64,000 nucleotides of DNA, from assembly GCA_033220425.1 (NCBI GenBank), contig CM065651.1, positions 2,232,001-2,296,000 of the forward strand, written 5' to 3'. Positions 12,585 through 23,326 of the stretch are shown piece after piece (positions within the stretch are counted from its first letter, which is position 1; the number at the start of each line of letters is the position of its first letter). A program made the translations under genes and the position numbers. The notes beneath the pieces are model-generated. The model did not search any database. It was not told the DNA's origin and was given only the letters and a program-made list of their open reading frames with translations. The stretch comes from Lepraria neglecta (Eukaryota > Ascomycota > Lecanoromycetes > Lecanorales > Stereocaulaceae).

Positions 12585-12845
12585 ATGCCACTCAATTCCA
12601 TCACTCTACTCCTCATCACTCTATTCCTCGTCGTCGCCACAAGTCTAGGTTCTGCATTACCAGTCAACGAACCCGCTTCAGCCCTCAGCAATATCTCACG
12701 TTTTCCGATACCCAGACCTTCAAGAGTAGCTTCTTATGACTCTGATGGTCTCCCAAATGGCGAACTCAATCCGAATGAAACAGTTGGCCTATACATGGAC
12801 GACATGCATCAAGTGGTCCAGACAACTGAATTATGGATGAGATGA
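12585..12845 (+). CDS. Small secreted protein, 86 aa, no cysteine
   Basis: A single-exon frame from the ATG at 12585 to the TGA at 12843-12845. The N-terminus NSITLLLITLFLVVATSLGS, followed by ALP, is a clear signal peptide, probably cut near Ser-Ala-Leu-Pro. The mature part of about 65 residues is hydrophilic, has several Asn-x-Ser/Thr sites, and ends with the acidic, Met-rich MDDMHQVV and ELWMR. There is no cysteine, which sets it apart from classical Cys-rich effectors. I recognise no family. A perfect TATA box lies about 115 bases upstream, in an otherwise gene-poor region, which argues for a real gene. It could be a secreted peptide precursor or an effector-like protein; there is no direct evidence for either. 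Confidence 0.5.
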   Translation: MPLNSITLLLITLFLVVATSLGSALPVNEPASALSNISRFPIPRPSRVASYDSDGLPNGELNPNETVGLYMDDMHQVVQTTELWMR

Positions 12846-14083
12846 ATGGGAAGACTATCGTTTACATGCTTTCCCTCCATCTGTCTCTTGACCGTTGTTA
12901 AAGCTATTCTCTATTCAAGGGGTTAACTCAGCGAAGTGAAATGGCCTAAGTGGCATTGCCTCGAGCGAAAGCATCGGACGGTACAAAACTCTTGCCAGAC
13001 AACGAAGGAGCCAACGAGGGAGTCAACGAAGGAGTCGTTGTGTAGGTTTAGCTCATGACTTAACGATCCCTATAATCCTTCTCGACTTACATCAGATGAT
13101 GGCAGCGTCCAAGGGAAGTGGCGCAGGTATTATGTGGGGAGGATGGCCCATTGCAAGCCTTTAGCCGGCTCCAATCTAGGTAGGTCCTTCGACAACTTTG
13201 TCTTGAAATCCATCCGGATCATATCAAAAAAAGGAAGCGATAAGGACAATAAAATTTTACTTTGGTGGATGACGTTGAAGTCCGCTATACTCAAATTTAC
13301 CCATCTGTGCCTCCGATACACGAGCAGCTTCAAGTCGGAGTTCGTTAAAACGGGTGTCAAGGATGCAATATTGGTATACAAGATGTTCCGGTGTGGCTAT
13401 GAAGATAGTGTTCATTAGTCATAAGGTGTTGGAAGGATTCTCCACGAATCCTGCGGCTCCAGCGTTCGGTGTTTGAGGATTACTAGGCCAGCTTGGCGTT
13501 CAAAGCCTTCCACTTAGGTAAAGATGAGTCATTGCTTTGTTCCCCACGTGCAAGGTTGCTTGTCACCCTCGCGGGGTAAAAAAGAGTTTGCCGGTCTGGG
13601 AAGGGCGAGTTGTAAGTTTCGTACTTGAATAACACCACAAACAATGCACTTACGGAAATATACAGAATTAAACAGGCTACAAATTTTTACGAAACATTAG
13701 TTGATTGAATAGACTGTCGAAGAGATCGTATGCTGAAGCAGTTCCTAGAACGGCAAACTAATATTTACCCCGGGAGTCACCTTCATCTCTAGAAGGGTCA
13801 TTAGAGGCAGTACGAAGGATGAAACCCATCTCCAAGCGCTTATTATTAGCGTATACTAAAACGTGAAGGAATGGCCCCCAGATGGTTTCATCATTGGAGG
13901 CTCTACTCATGAGCCTTAACTTTGTATCTGGGCCTGGTTGGTGCTAAGGTGTGTTCCTACTTCCCATCAGGGAAGACCCTAAGGTACCTAGCATGCCCAA
14001 AACAACGCTCGTTCCTCTTGACACAGTGTGCAAAGGAATTCGCATTGCAAGGTCTGTGCTGTACGCCTGCTCTGCTCTCATGA
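12846..14083. other. Intergenic, nothing firm
   Basis: A reading frame at 13134-13418 (+) has no recognisable motif and no homologue in the window. No RNA gene or transposon end was seen. Confidence 0.35.
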
Positions 14084-15018
14084 ATGACGTTCTGTGAAAG
14101 CATTGCATCAGCACCGAACAGCGGCTCTACAGCCACTGTGCTCAGTGTCGTCTCATTGGAGGGAAAAGGTGGACTACAAAGGTTGATCGGGCTTTTGGCG
14201 AAACATTGCAGGCACCTTACGGTGACGACGGACAAAGGGAGCGATGTGAAGTTCCGCAACTACGATCACTACTACTGGGTGCTTGTGACTCTGGTCGACA
14301 GGTCGAAATCCTTCGGTGTGGCAATGTCCACTGGATGTTATCCAAGGAAGAGGAAGATACCTTTGATCAGTATAAACATGCTGTGCGCTCCCTTTGTACT
14401 CTGGCTTTGCACGTTGCCACTCGTATTGAGGAAGACGAGGAATACGACTATGATCCTTATCATTCGCAAATTCCAATATGTTCCGAATATCTCGCCAGGA
14501 CTGGACGCCTCCACGACTTCATTACCGCAGCACCAAACCTGGAAGACTTGACCTTTAGCCTCGACTGGGATAATCCCAAGTCGCCTGCACGCTCATTTGA
14601 CGTTGTGGGACACTTCACAGGGAATTCATTGAGAGCCGCATCTTTCACCCGGATCAGCACGAACGAGGAGGAGCTGGTGCAAATCTACAAAAGACATGCC
14701 GACAGCCATCGAGAGATACGCCTCGACAATATTAAATTACATAAAGGATCGTAGCGCTATTTATTACAACCGGTCCGCAAGGTACTCAATTTAGAAAAAG
14801 CCACGATTACCGGGCAACTTAGCAGCGACGACCCTGTAGAGACCTACTTTCTTGACCTACGACCCGAAATCAATGGCGGCAGAAAAGCGGCCGTTGGGAT
14901 TGCTATTGAAAACTGTCAGGTAGAGGGCGGCGAGGGACCACTGTTGGATCTGAGTCTCCAAGCCGAGGGCTGGGAAACTGACTCTGAGATTGACTCTGGT
15001 GAGATGGATCTCACTTGA
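14084..15018 (+). pseudogene. F-box/LRR-like protein gene, nonsense and frameshift
   Basis: The region reads like the C-terminal LRR-like part of the large fungal F-box-type family. It contains PQLRSLLLGACDSGRQVEIL, the FITAAPNLEDLTFSLDWD block typical of such repeats, and EIRLDNIKLHKGS. At 14752-14754 an in-frame TAG interrupts the frame. Beyond it the same frame continues sensibly for 87 codons (RYLLQPVRKVLNLEKATITG, then an acidic tail) to the TGA at 15016-15018. A tryptophan codon TGG changed to TAG would explain the stop. The N-terminal part (GGLQRLIGLLAKHCRHL) lies in another frame near 14170-14210, and the F-box itself is missing. I call it a dead F-box-like gene. The F-box assignment rests on the general pattern, not on a detected F-box. 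Confidence 0.5.
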
Positions 15019-15218
15019 GTCTTGAAAGTCCTGTTCCCTTTCCATATATCAAATCTGCTGTATTTTCTCTGAGTTGAGGAGCACTCCTGTTCAGGATGAG
15101 ATGGAGCAGAATTCCAGTCCCTGCTTGCAAGCAGCATCACAACAGACCGCAGAGCATGGCACACGTTCACCTGCTAGTTTTGGAATCTCTACCGTATCAA
15201 ATTCAGCAGCAAGCAGTT

Positions 15219-16570
15219 CTAGCTACCAGGCACTATCAGCGGAGGCTGCGTACTATTAACAAGCAACCCCTGAATCGTCTCCAAAGCCGACAATTGTTGC
15301 CCCAATCCCTTTGTGCCGTCCCAGCCCCCAACATACCACTTCGTGCCACACACATTCCCATCGGGTCCGGAGCAAGATACCGCGGCAGCTTCAGCAGACG
15401 GTGTAATAAGGTCAAAGATCTGGTCCGTCAATATCGGTTGCATTTGGCATGCCGCAACCATCCACCGGCTCAGATAGGCCTTGAAGCTGAATTGATCTGT
15501 ATCGCAGTTACCTTCCTTCTCGCACATGAACTCATACATGACGTTCGTGGCATTGTCGAATGGCGAAGTGAACATCGCCTTCGCTCCATACAAGAACTCT
15601 TGAGTGCGATTCGCCCACGGCGATAAAGTATCATTGGCGGTGATGTTGGCCATCACAGCACTCCCAAGCAAAAAAACCGCAGCGTTGTAACTCCACTGGC
15701 CATGATTAATCACAGTGCAATTCTGCGTGTCATCCGTCCCATCATAGACATAGCCATTCCCACTGCCATCGATCAACCCAATCGCAGCCGTCCAATCATA
15801 CGCCTTCTCGGCCCAGTCAGAGTATGTGCTATTGCCCGTATACCGCGCCAGCCTCGCCGCAAGCTGGAAGAACCCTCCATTGGCGATCGCTGACTTGTAG
15901 TAGAATCCATTATTCCCGGGAGTGAATTGCCATTGCAATCCGCCGCCACAGGTGGATGTGTTCCAGCGCGGGCTGGCCATATCGTTGAAGACATTTTCTG
16001 CCAGTTGGACGTAGGTGGGTGAAGATGGGTGGGAGGGGAGGGGGAATTTGCGTTCCGCAGCTGTGATGGCAGTGAGGCCCCAGAAGGCTTGGTCGTCGTT
16101 GCCCTTTCCCATCCGCATACATCAGCACATCTTCCTCTTCACGGTGGGAGGGGAAGGAATGTGTACACACCGTATCATACACTTGTTCCGGCATCAGGAA
16201 ATCATTCGTCGGGCTCTTCTGAGCGAGGATAGCCTGCGCCACTACACTGTTGTAACTTGTGTCTCCCGTGTAGTGCCAATATTCGACCATACCACCCCAC
16301 ATTGCTCCGGCTTCCCACCAGTAGTAGGGTTGAGGGAGGAGGCCGGGCTCGTTGCCTGTGAGGTTGCCGGTGTAGTAGGTCATCATGTTGTAGGCGATTG
16401 TGCTGGCGGCAGTGCGGATGGAGTCTGTAGGCGAGAGAATCAGCTGGGTTCGAAGCTGAGGCAACATGGGAGGGTATGTTACCGGCATCCGTGACGTTCA
16501 GCGGGATGGCCTGCGCAACGGTAGCCGCAATTGCAGCACAGAAGAGCGTCCCTTGCGTTGAGAGATGCAT
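15219..16570 (-). CDS. GH76 alpha-1,6-mannanase (Dfg5/Dcw1-like)
   Basis: A secreted three-exon enzyme of about 410-420 residues. The ATG at 16568-16570 opens a signal peptide (LFCAAIAATVAQA). A 58-base intron then restores the frame to DADSIRTAASTIAYNMMTYY, and PYYWWEAGAMWGGMVEYW follows, all hallmarks of GH76. A second intron leads to GNDDQAFWGLTAITAAE, whose Asp-Asp pair is the catalytic motif, then TCGGGLQWQF, INHGQWSYNAAVFL and FKAYLSRWMV. In yeast, Dfg5 and Dcw1 help transfer GPI-mannoproteins into the cell wall; secreted relatives act on alpha-1,6-mannan. The protein ends at ...PLIVPGS without a hydrophobic GPI signal, so it may be the free secreted form. No damage is seen, in contrast to both neighbours. 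Confidence 0.85.
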
Positions 16571-16944
16571 GTTAGCTGGGACAGGAACGATGAAGCATGC
16601 TTCGATTGCATAGCCTGCATAGCTGGGACCCAGCAGTCACTGGTGGCGAAGGCATCCATTTCGGATTCCATCGTACCACCTCGGGTCAAATCGTCCTCGT
16701 GCTCTGACTAGGCCATTCACAACGTTGATATCCGTGGTTCAAAGAGGGGAAAGGTCAGGTTCGGGGGGGCCGCAGGTGACCCGAGCGGCCACCTGCTATA
16801 ATTGGCGTAGGGTTTTTCAAACCCTGAAGATCGACCCCGAAATATTGCTAAGCCGCCCCAGGGCATAGCTTACCTTAGGGCTAAATAGCCTTTGCCCGCG
16901 ACGCCTCCCATCAGTTCAATATTTCACACCCAACAACGAAGCCA

Positions 16945-18061
16945 ATGCCTCTCCTCAACCTGCCGCCAGAGATTCTCTGGCTGATCGCGCAGCATGTCGG
17001 TGCCACAGAGCTATGAGCGTACCTTACAAGGAAATGGTACTGGGCTGCTCTACCAGTGTTTCTTTCGGGCTTGCAGGTCTCCACCCTCTATCTTTCGTCA
17101 CACGACTTGGAGCGATTCCCACTTACCAATACACCCTTGGGCAATCTGGTGAAGAGGAAAGTGACGCGTCTCTTCATCCGCCTCGTAGGACATCCGTCCA
17201 CAGCGACTGCTATTACGGCCCAATTCTGGCGTGGATCATCCCCATGGCACGACGGCAGCGTGGCAAACGATGCAGATATTGAGGAGCAGAAGCTAAAGGG
17301 TGCTGGAGAGGGCTGGGAGGAAGGGCGATCAATACGAGACGATTTTGGTCACTGATGGAAGTCCAGGACAACGCTAGGTAGATGAGAAAGTGCTAGAAAG
17401 ACAGCTACGCGACTGGAGTGTCCGTATGAACGACAGACTCGTCCGACTAGGCGATACGCTACCAGCGTTTAAGAATCTAGACGAATTCTGCTTTGAGGCC
17501 TCAGCGGGGCCCGCATCCGATACCTCTCCAAAGAGCATTGTCTGTGGTCTACCACACAACTTGAAGAACCTTACATTGGACACTTGCGCTTCAAGCTTCG
17601 TTCGTCCCTCGAATTTAGTGCCTCCAAGCTATAAAATGGATGCAACACACATCGGCATTCTCCTAGCCCTACGATTGCACGAATTCCAGAATGTAGGACT
17701 CAGGATGCAGAATATTTGCCCATGCTTACTCACCACATCCTCCATTCCACCCGGTGCAGAGTCAAGGCTGAAGCCTCTGGTCGTTCGACTCTGCTTGCCT
17801 ACGTTCAACGAAACCACTTATAATACCGGTCACGAGATGGAAGAAATGACCACCCAGCCTTGTCAGCCGACTAAAACACTTCTGTATCAGGACATGATAA
17901 TAGCAGGTGCTCACTATGCTAAGAGAAGCCCATCAATAATTCAGCTGCATATCTCGTATAATAACTATGACGCCTTCGAATCTTTGACGGTGGCTGATTG
18001 CGTGCGAGAAAGACTGATCCACGATATATCCAGCCTTGGATTTGATTATGGATGGGAATAG
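16945..18061 (+). pseudogene. F-box protein gene with premature TGA and frameshift
   Basis: The ATG at 16945 starts a clear F-box: MPLLNLPPEILWLIAQHVGA. The frame is cut by TGA at 17014-17016, then continues in phase as AYLTRKWYWAALPVFLSGL, matching the usual F-box continuation where an Arg (CGA) is expected at the stop. It stays open to about 17346. The remaining part (RDWSVRMNDRLVRLGDTLPA, then FKNLDEFCFEAS and later LRR-like blocks) continues in another frame to the stop at 18061, so at least one indel lies near 17346-17390. F-box proteins link substrates to SCF ubiquitin ligases. The gene is divergent from GH76 with about 370 bases between them. It cannot make the full protein unless the stop is bypassed. 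Confidence 0.7.
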
Positions 18062-18446
18062 GGAGCTTGGGAGAACAAGGAGTCTTTAGAAGACCGGGGC
18101 CCCCTGGGTTTCTAAGATGGAAGTCCGAGGGCGGGTTTTATAATGCACCGCTTCGTCAATCAAGTCGCCCTGTACATGCTAGGGAAGTTGAAAGGCATAC
18201 ATCTTGATTGTTGAGGATCACCCGCTTTAATTCAATCATTTCAGAGTGTTCTCAAAGATTACCGCAGTTGGAAGCAATGCGAGTGGCCAGCATGAGTAAT
18301 AGTCAACGAGGTGGCAGGCGGCCTGAGGCACCCGACAAGAGCTACATGCCACGTTAATGGAGCTTCCTTATCTCACGCAGGTAGAGATTCCGACGTCTGA
18401 GTCTGTATGTTCTCCTACACCCATCTTGACACGGACTCAAGTAGCC

Positions 18447-18862
18447 ATGACATCCAGCAATGCCACAATCATCCTGGTCCCAGGGGCATTCTACAATCCT
18501 GACTAATTCTCGACCTTTCAAGCCCAACTAGAGAAACATGGCTTCCACACAATTGCTATTGCCCTCCTAAGCGTCGGTAGCGACGATCCAGCCAGCTGCT
18601 CCCCACAAAAGGACGCCGACTTCATTCGTAATACCGCGATCGTGCCACTCGTTGACGAAGGCAAACAAGTCGTCATATTGATGCATTCATATGGCGGTAT
18701 ACCTGGGAGTGCTGCTGCACGTGGCCTGGGTGAAGAGCAGCGATCTCGGGAAGGCTTGCAAAAGGTGGAGTGGTGGGGTTGATTTATATCAGTGCTTTCC
18801 TCGTGCCGGCAGATACGACCCCCTTAGCAGCGATGAGCGTCAAACTTTCTGTGCTTTGCTAT
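18447..18862 (+). pseudogene. Alpha/beta hydrolase fragment, nonsense and truncated
   Basis: From the ATG at 18447 the frame reads SSNATIILVPGAFYNPD, a typical first strand and oxyanion loop of the AB-hydrolase family. It meets TAA at 18504-18506, then continues in phase as FSTFQAQLEKHGFHTIAIAL and on to VVILMHSYGGIPGSAAARGL. That segment holds the nucleophile elbow H-S-Y-G-G. Near 18780 the match shifts frame to VGLIYISAFLVPADTTPLAA and then fades, so the catalytic Asp and His are missing. It is a broken and truncated copy of the small salicylate-esterase/EstC-type hydrolases common in fungi. The substrate is unknown. Confidence 0.7.
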
Positions 18863-19005
18863 CTATTAGAATCTACACACTCGGACTCTTCTGCTTTAAT
18901 TTCGACGCTTATTTCAAATTACAGAATTGCTCAGGCCGCTAATATTCAATCACACCATGATATGAATCAACTAAAATGGGTTTTCATTAAGCGATCAGAT
19001 TCTGT

Positions 19006-19689
19006 CTACCGAAATACATCATACCTAGATAATGAACATCTTCTAGTCCTGACGTGAACAAGGTCGCCACAATACGAGCTCCGATTAAGCCGAATTTGCT
19101 CCAAAAGCATAGTCTCCCCAACCCTCTCACCGCGTCCATCAACCACATATCCCACCCGATCAATCCCAAACCCAGTAAGCTCAGCGCGAAGACCCTTCGT
19201 AACAATCCCCAGAATATCGCCATCTGGATCAACTTTGAGACCAGCCCAGCGATTACCCGTGTGCTGCTCACTTACTATGGGAGGCATGGCCCGTAGGCTG
19301 GCACGACCGATGACATCTCCATCATCGTCAAGAATTTCTCCATTTTCCCTGACCTCGAAACCGATAAGAGCTCCTGGGTCACCCTTGACGATTTGTCCCA
19401 CTGGCTTACCGTCTCGATTCTCAACGATTCCATCTACCCAGACTACAAGACCCTTAAGCGGTGAAGGAACCGAGTTGTTCATATCAGAAGCCCTTTCGAC
19501 GACGTCTGCACCGCTACCTTCTTCGCCTGTCGTGGTGCTCGCCAATCGAGATGAGAACAATGATGCCATGGCGGCGTGTTTGTTCCTAGTGGATGCGGGC
19601 AAACCGCCAGCAAGGTTTTGGGCGGGAACACTGGACGATTTTGGAGCATTGGCGCCCGAAGTATTAGGTGTTCTGCGTGACGGAACGTT
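19006..19689 (-). CDS. DUF3659/LEA-like repeat segment, in frame after the 2OG oxygenase stop
   Basis: The frame encodes repeats of the form GKPVGQIVKGDPGALIGFEV followed by NGEILDDDGDVIGRA, and a second unit VDPDGDILGIVTKG. This is the DUF3659 type found in fungal proteins related to late-embryogenesis-abundant proteins. The first ATG in frame encodes MASLFSSRLAS, about 65 codons in. Before it, a Pro/Ser-rich linker (NVPSRRTPNTSGANAPKSSS) runs directly, in the same frame, from the TAA that ends the 2OG-Fe(II) gene at 19690-19692. It may therefore be a separate small gene starting at the internal ATG, or the tail of a fusion protein cut off by one nonsense codon. Only two or three repeat units remain, few for this family. 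Function unknown. Confidence 0.5.
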   Translation of the reverse strand, partial: NVPSRRTPNTSGANAPKSSSVPAQNLAGGLPASTRNKHAAMASLFSSRLASTTTGEEGSGADVVERASDMNNSVPSPLKGLVVWVDGIVENRDGKPVGQIVKGDPGALIGFEVRENGEILDDDGDVIGRASLRAMPPIVSEQHTGNRWAGLKVDPDGDILGIVTKGLRAELTGFGIDRVGYVVDGRGERVGETMLLEQIRLNRSSYCGDLVHVRTRRCSLSRYDVFR

Positions 19690-21613
19690 TTACGGAGGAC
19701 CCATTAACCCAGCCTCAGCTTTCTTCGCTGGACGTCTTACTCCTTTGCCGCTAGGGAGCACTATCACGAGAATGGCCGCGGCGGAGAATCGGTAGTTCAG
19801 GGTGGCCTCATTCCCATACTATACATGGATAGTTCAAGTCAGCGCACTTTGATACTCGGATGAGAGGTGCATTGCTGTGAAGACACCTACCGCCAAGCCT
19901 GCGTATGCGAAGTCTTTGTGGAGCGTCTCATTCATCCATACGATCTGGGAGACTTTTGGATGGAGCCATTCGCCACCGATAGTCTTCCAATCGCGATAGA
20001 CTAGGTCAGCAGAAAAGATCGAATTATCAAGCAGGGCGCTTTACCTCCTTGCTCTCCTCTTCGTAGGTTTCACCAAAAGTGGGACCATGAAGCATTTCGC
20101 CAACCACAGTGCGCGTTTCTTGTTTCCCCTCATCACAATCACCAGGGCGAGATCCAAATACTTCGACGCTCGGGTGATCGATCCAATCCTCCTGATATGC
20201 TTCCTCATCTGACTCGTAACCATGCCTGTCAGGGCGATCTTCGTTTGCTTTGAGCCTCTCAAGAAATGCTTTGACGTGGTCACCCTTGCTACCAGGAGGC
20301 GGTTCTTGCGTGAGACGCTTCACGTACATGCCACCCAGATTTTCCGATTTGTTTTGAACAATTGCGTGGACGCCGACGTTCAGTCCTAGGGCTCGGAAAA
20401 CAGAGTAGACTGCGAGATCGACGCCCTTGAAAGCCGCTGGTGTGGAGAAACGCCCGCTTTCATGCGAATGTGCGTATTGGTGATGGCAGAAGAAGCCTAG
20501 CATACCGCCTGCGAAATGGTGTTAGAAGTAGCAATACTATGGCGGACCGCCTGTACCTTGCTTCATGAAAGTTGGTTCTCGAAGGATGTCACGAACAATT
20601 CCATAGAAAGGAAGCTGGAGCGGGTTAGCGACCGGACCTGCAGGTTTGCCAATCGACGAGTAATATAGGTTGTGGGTCAATGTGACACGATGGCCTTGAG
20701 TCACTTCCAGGACTTCGTGCTTGCAATCTCCATAGAAGGCTGCCCACTGAATATCTTGCGAACTGGATTTGGCTCAGTTGAATTCTGTGGTTTGGCTGGG
20801 GTGTTTGACACGCAACGTACCCCCCTAATAGCCGACCCCTTGTGAGTGAGACTGCGCGATGGAGGTACTATTCGACCGCCGACATTGCAAAGATTTAAGC
20901 TTCTGGAGTGAGTGAAAGGCAACGTAACTTCATGTTGACAAGGTAAGCATACAACCAGCGGGCCAAATTGCATCGTGGGATATCCACATACGAGAGGAAC
21001 TTGCCAGATGGTGCCGAATAGATCTGAGAATTGCGGTCAGCGTATGCGAAACTCATCAGCGCGGGACACGTACGTTCAGCTTGTACAGCTCGGCTCGAAC
21101 GCCTTCCAGTCCAATCCCGATGCCTTGGCCACCCCGGATAGTACTCGGAAGCAGTACTTGCTGGATAGAGTCTACGATACCGCAGTCATGGGGATGGGAA
21201 TTTGTCGAGAACTCGGAAATATCAAGCTTGAGGGCCTTTCGGTAGGTCTCGTCCAGTACATCCTGACCGCCAACACCAAAGGTAGCCGGCAGGCAGCGGC
21301 TGATAAGGCGCTGGAGCATGCCCCCACGAGTACCCTCATTTTGAGGCAGAGGAAAAGCTATTTTCGAATCATTGTAGGCATCAGCATCCCATCTGAGAGT
21401 GATGGTTGGGTCAGGGCCGAATATCCCCTTAGGTAGTGAGATCGATTGGATTGGCAGAAGATTGGCCTGAGGCTGCAGCCATGATGAAGTCTTTGACGTG
21501 CTCAGGAGACACGTCGAGGGCGCGAAGTCATGTGCTTTTATGCCCCTCGAGACAACCTCCTTGCTTATTAGGATACAATCACCAAAATCTGCAGCAAGAA
21601 GGCAGCTGAGCAC
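19690..21613 (-). pseudogene. 2OG-Fe(II) oxygenase (prolyl-4-hydroxylase-like), catalytically dead copy
   Basis: Blocks of the fungal 2OG-Fe(II) oxygenase family appear in order: CLPATFGVGGQDVLDETYRK, CGIVDSIQQVLLP, RAELYKLN, then after an intron IYSAPSGKF, FGPLVVCLPCQHE, DIQWAAFYGDCKHEVLEV, GHRVTLTHNLYY, LGFFCHHQYAHSHES and GVDLAVYSVFRALGLNVGVH, ending with YGNEATLNYRFSAAAI. Such enzymes hydroxylate substrates using iron and 2-oxoglutarate. The copy is damaged: the HxDTP iron-binding site reads YVDIP (His lost), a one-base shift follows it, and TGA at 20774-20776 replaces the Trp expected before the DIQW block. The last exons are intact up to TAA at 19690-19692. The N-terminal start is uncertain. 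Confidence 0.75.
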
Positions 21614-21812
21614 CGTTCGCTAAATACGATATCTCCTTGTAGGACCAAGAATTTGCCGGCAAGGAACATTGAGTCATACATGTATCTAGTAGAAGGATCA
21701 AACTTGAGGTCAGAATTGGCCAATTCATTATTGGGATCGCTTTGAAGTCAATAGGAGATCTCTAGCGTTGCCATATTTTGGCGATGATGTGTAAAATTCG
21801 AGTCAAGCAAGC

Positions 21813-22798
21813 TTACTCCAGTCTCTCGACCTCATACCTCAGCCTTCGCAAGCCATTCTCAGACCAAATACCTGAGCCCATGCCTTCACCTTTGCCTTCA
21901 CCTTCATCCAATTGTGCCCATGTCTTCCACTTCGTGCCGGTCTCTTCGCCGGCAACATCCCACATTCTCTTAAAGCTGTCGGGGTCATGTAGCCATTCGC
22001 CCGCTGCATCCTTGATTCCATGTGTCAACCTGTCCACCTCCCTCCCGTTTATATTTCCCACCTGCCTGCCAAATACCAGACTCCCTTTCTGCGGTTTCAG
22101 CACCTTGATCAACCGTTTGCAGATCTTGATCTGGTCTTCCCAGGAGAAGAGATGAAAGAAACGCGCTGCATATATCATGTCTATTTTGCCTTCGACCTCT
22201 TCTAATCCACCGCCCGGCTGAAAAACATCTGCTGCAAAACAGTGTGTTTTCAGCGGCTCTTTGTCCTTGAACAGCTCATAGCCAAGCTCGAGGAACTCGG
22301 CTTTCAGGTCACAGGCGTAGAGGTTCTCGGAAGGGACACCGTCATGGACCAGCTTGCGTATTTCTTGGGCGAAGCAGCATCCTAGGTCGAGGAGGGTGTG
22401 TCCGGATTGGGGTTCTTTCAGGAAGGAGAGGACTCGTTGGTAGGAGGGGTGAAGGGATATGGAGAGGTCCAGGAAGCGAAATTGGCCAATGCATGGATAC
22501 TATAGCTCCATCAGTATGTGTTAAGCTTCTTTCTTCGGAGGGAACGTACGGGGAAGATCGACCACGCTCGTTCCCTCTGGGCGCCTCACGGTCAGCCTTT
22601 GAAACACTGTAGTTCATTCACTAGACATACTATATCCAGAACATGAGCGTTGACACGATCAGGCTCGATCTTGCTGTAAGTCTCCAAGAGCTCACGACAG
22701 GCTGGGCTAAAGTCTCCAGGCTCGGCCTTGTACCAAGGCACGTCCTTGGTACCGCTGGCTATTGCGGCATCATAGATTCGTCCCTCAGAAGATGACAT
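21813..22798 (-). CDS. Class I SAM-dependent methyltransferase
   Basis: Three exons from the ATG at 22796-22798 to the stop at 21813. Exon 1 encodes SSEGRIYDAAIASG and VPWYKAEPGDFSPACRELLE. Two short introns follow (54 and about 50 bases), framing the small exon RERAWSIFP. Exon 3 begins with YPCIGQFRFLDLSIS and carries the SAM-binding motif GHTLLDLGCCFAQEI, followed by NLYACDLKAEFLELGYELFK and IDMIYAARFFHLFSWEDQI. This layout matches the fungal methyltransferases often found in secondary-metabolite clusters; acceptor substrate unknown. Length (about 290 aa) and all core motifs are normal, so I regard it as intact. It is divergent from an SDR gene, with about 530 bases between the two ATGs, suggesting shared control. 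Confidence 0.82.
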
Positions 22799-23326
22799 AG
22801 CTGATATCGTTTGATGTTCAATCGAGAGAAGCGTAGCAGAGTCAAAGTTGATCAAACAAGATGACTACCTGGCATGGAGATACTGGTGCCTAAAGAGCGA
22901 TGTCTCCTTTGACGACGCGTAAATCCGTCCCGTCCGTCGGACTGCATAACCCCCATGAAGCGAGATAGGGTCCTCTAATGATGCTGCCATCGTATAGTGA
23001 AGAGCGATAGGTGGGGAGGTCATGATTTAGTGGCCGCGTAACGCTAAACATTTAGCAGCTTGCGCCTAAAACTGCCATGTTTGAGGTACCACATTTGCAT
23101 TTCGGGGCTTTCTTCAGGCGCCTCCCGCTACCTTCTGACCCTAGCTGCTTGGCGGTGTAGGACCTCAGGTATGACGTCCTCCAAGGAGTGACCTAGAACC
23201 CCTCACTACAACCAGTGATGACTATCTTACTCGCAATGGTTCCTCTTCATGCCCAGACGGCCTTTGACCGTCCAACTTGAGCATCAGTGAACCGCCAACT
23301 TCCAACTGAGTACAGAACAATTGACC
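22799..23326. promoter_or_regulatory. Shared promoter region of methyltransferase and SDR
   Basis: A 528-base interval between two divergent intact genes. No clear TATA box or known operator was recognised; the call rests on position only. Confidence 0.4.

Noticed and set aside
19235-19795. 186-codon plus-strand ORF
   Set aside because: It is the shadow of the DUF3659 segment and the oxygenase last exon, both of which have clear motifs on the minus strand.
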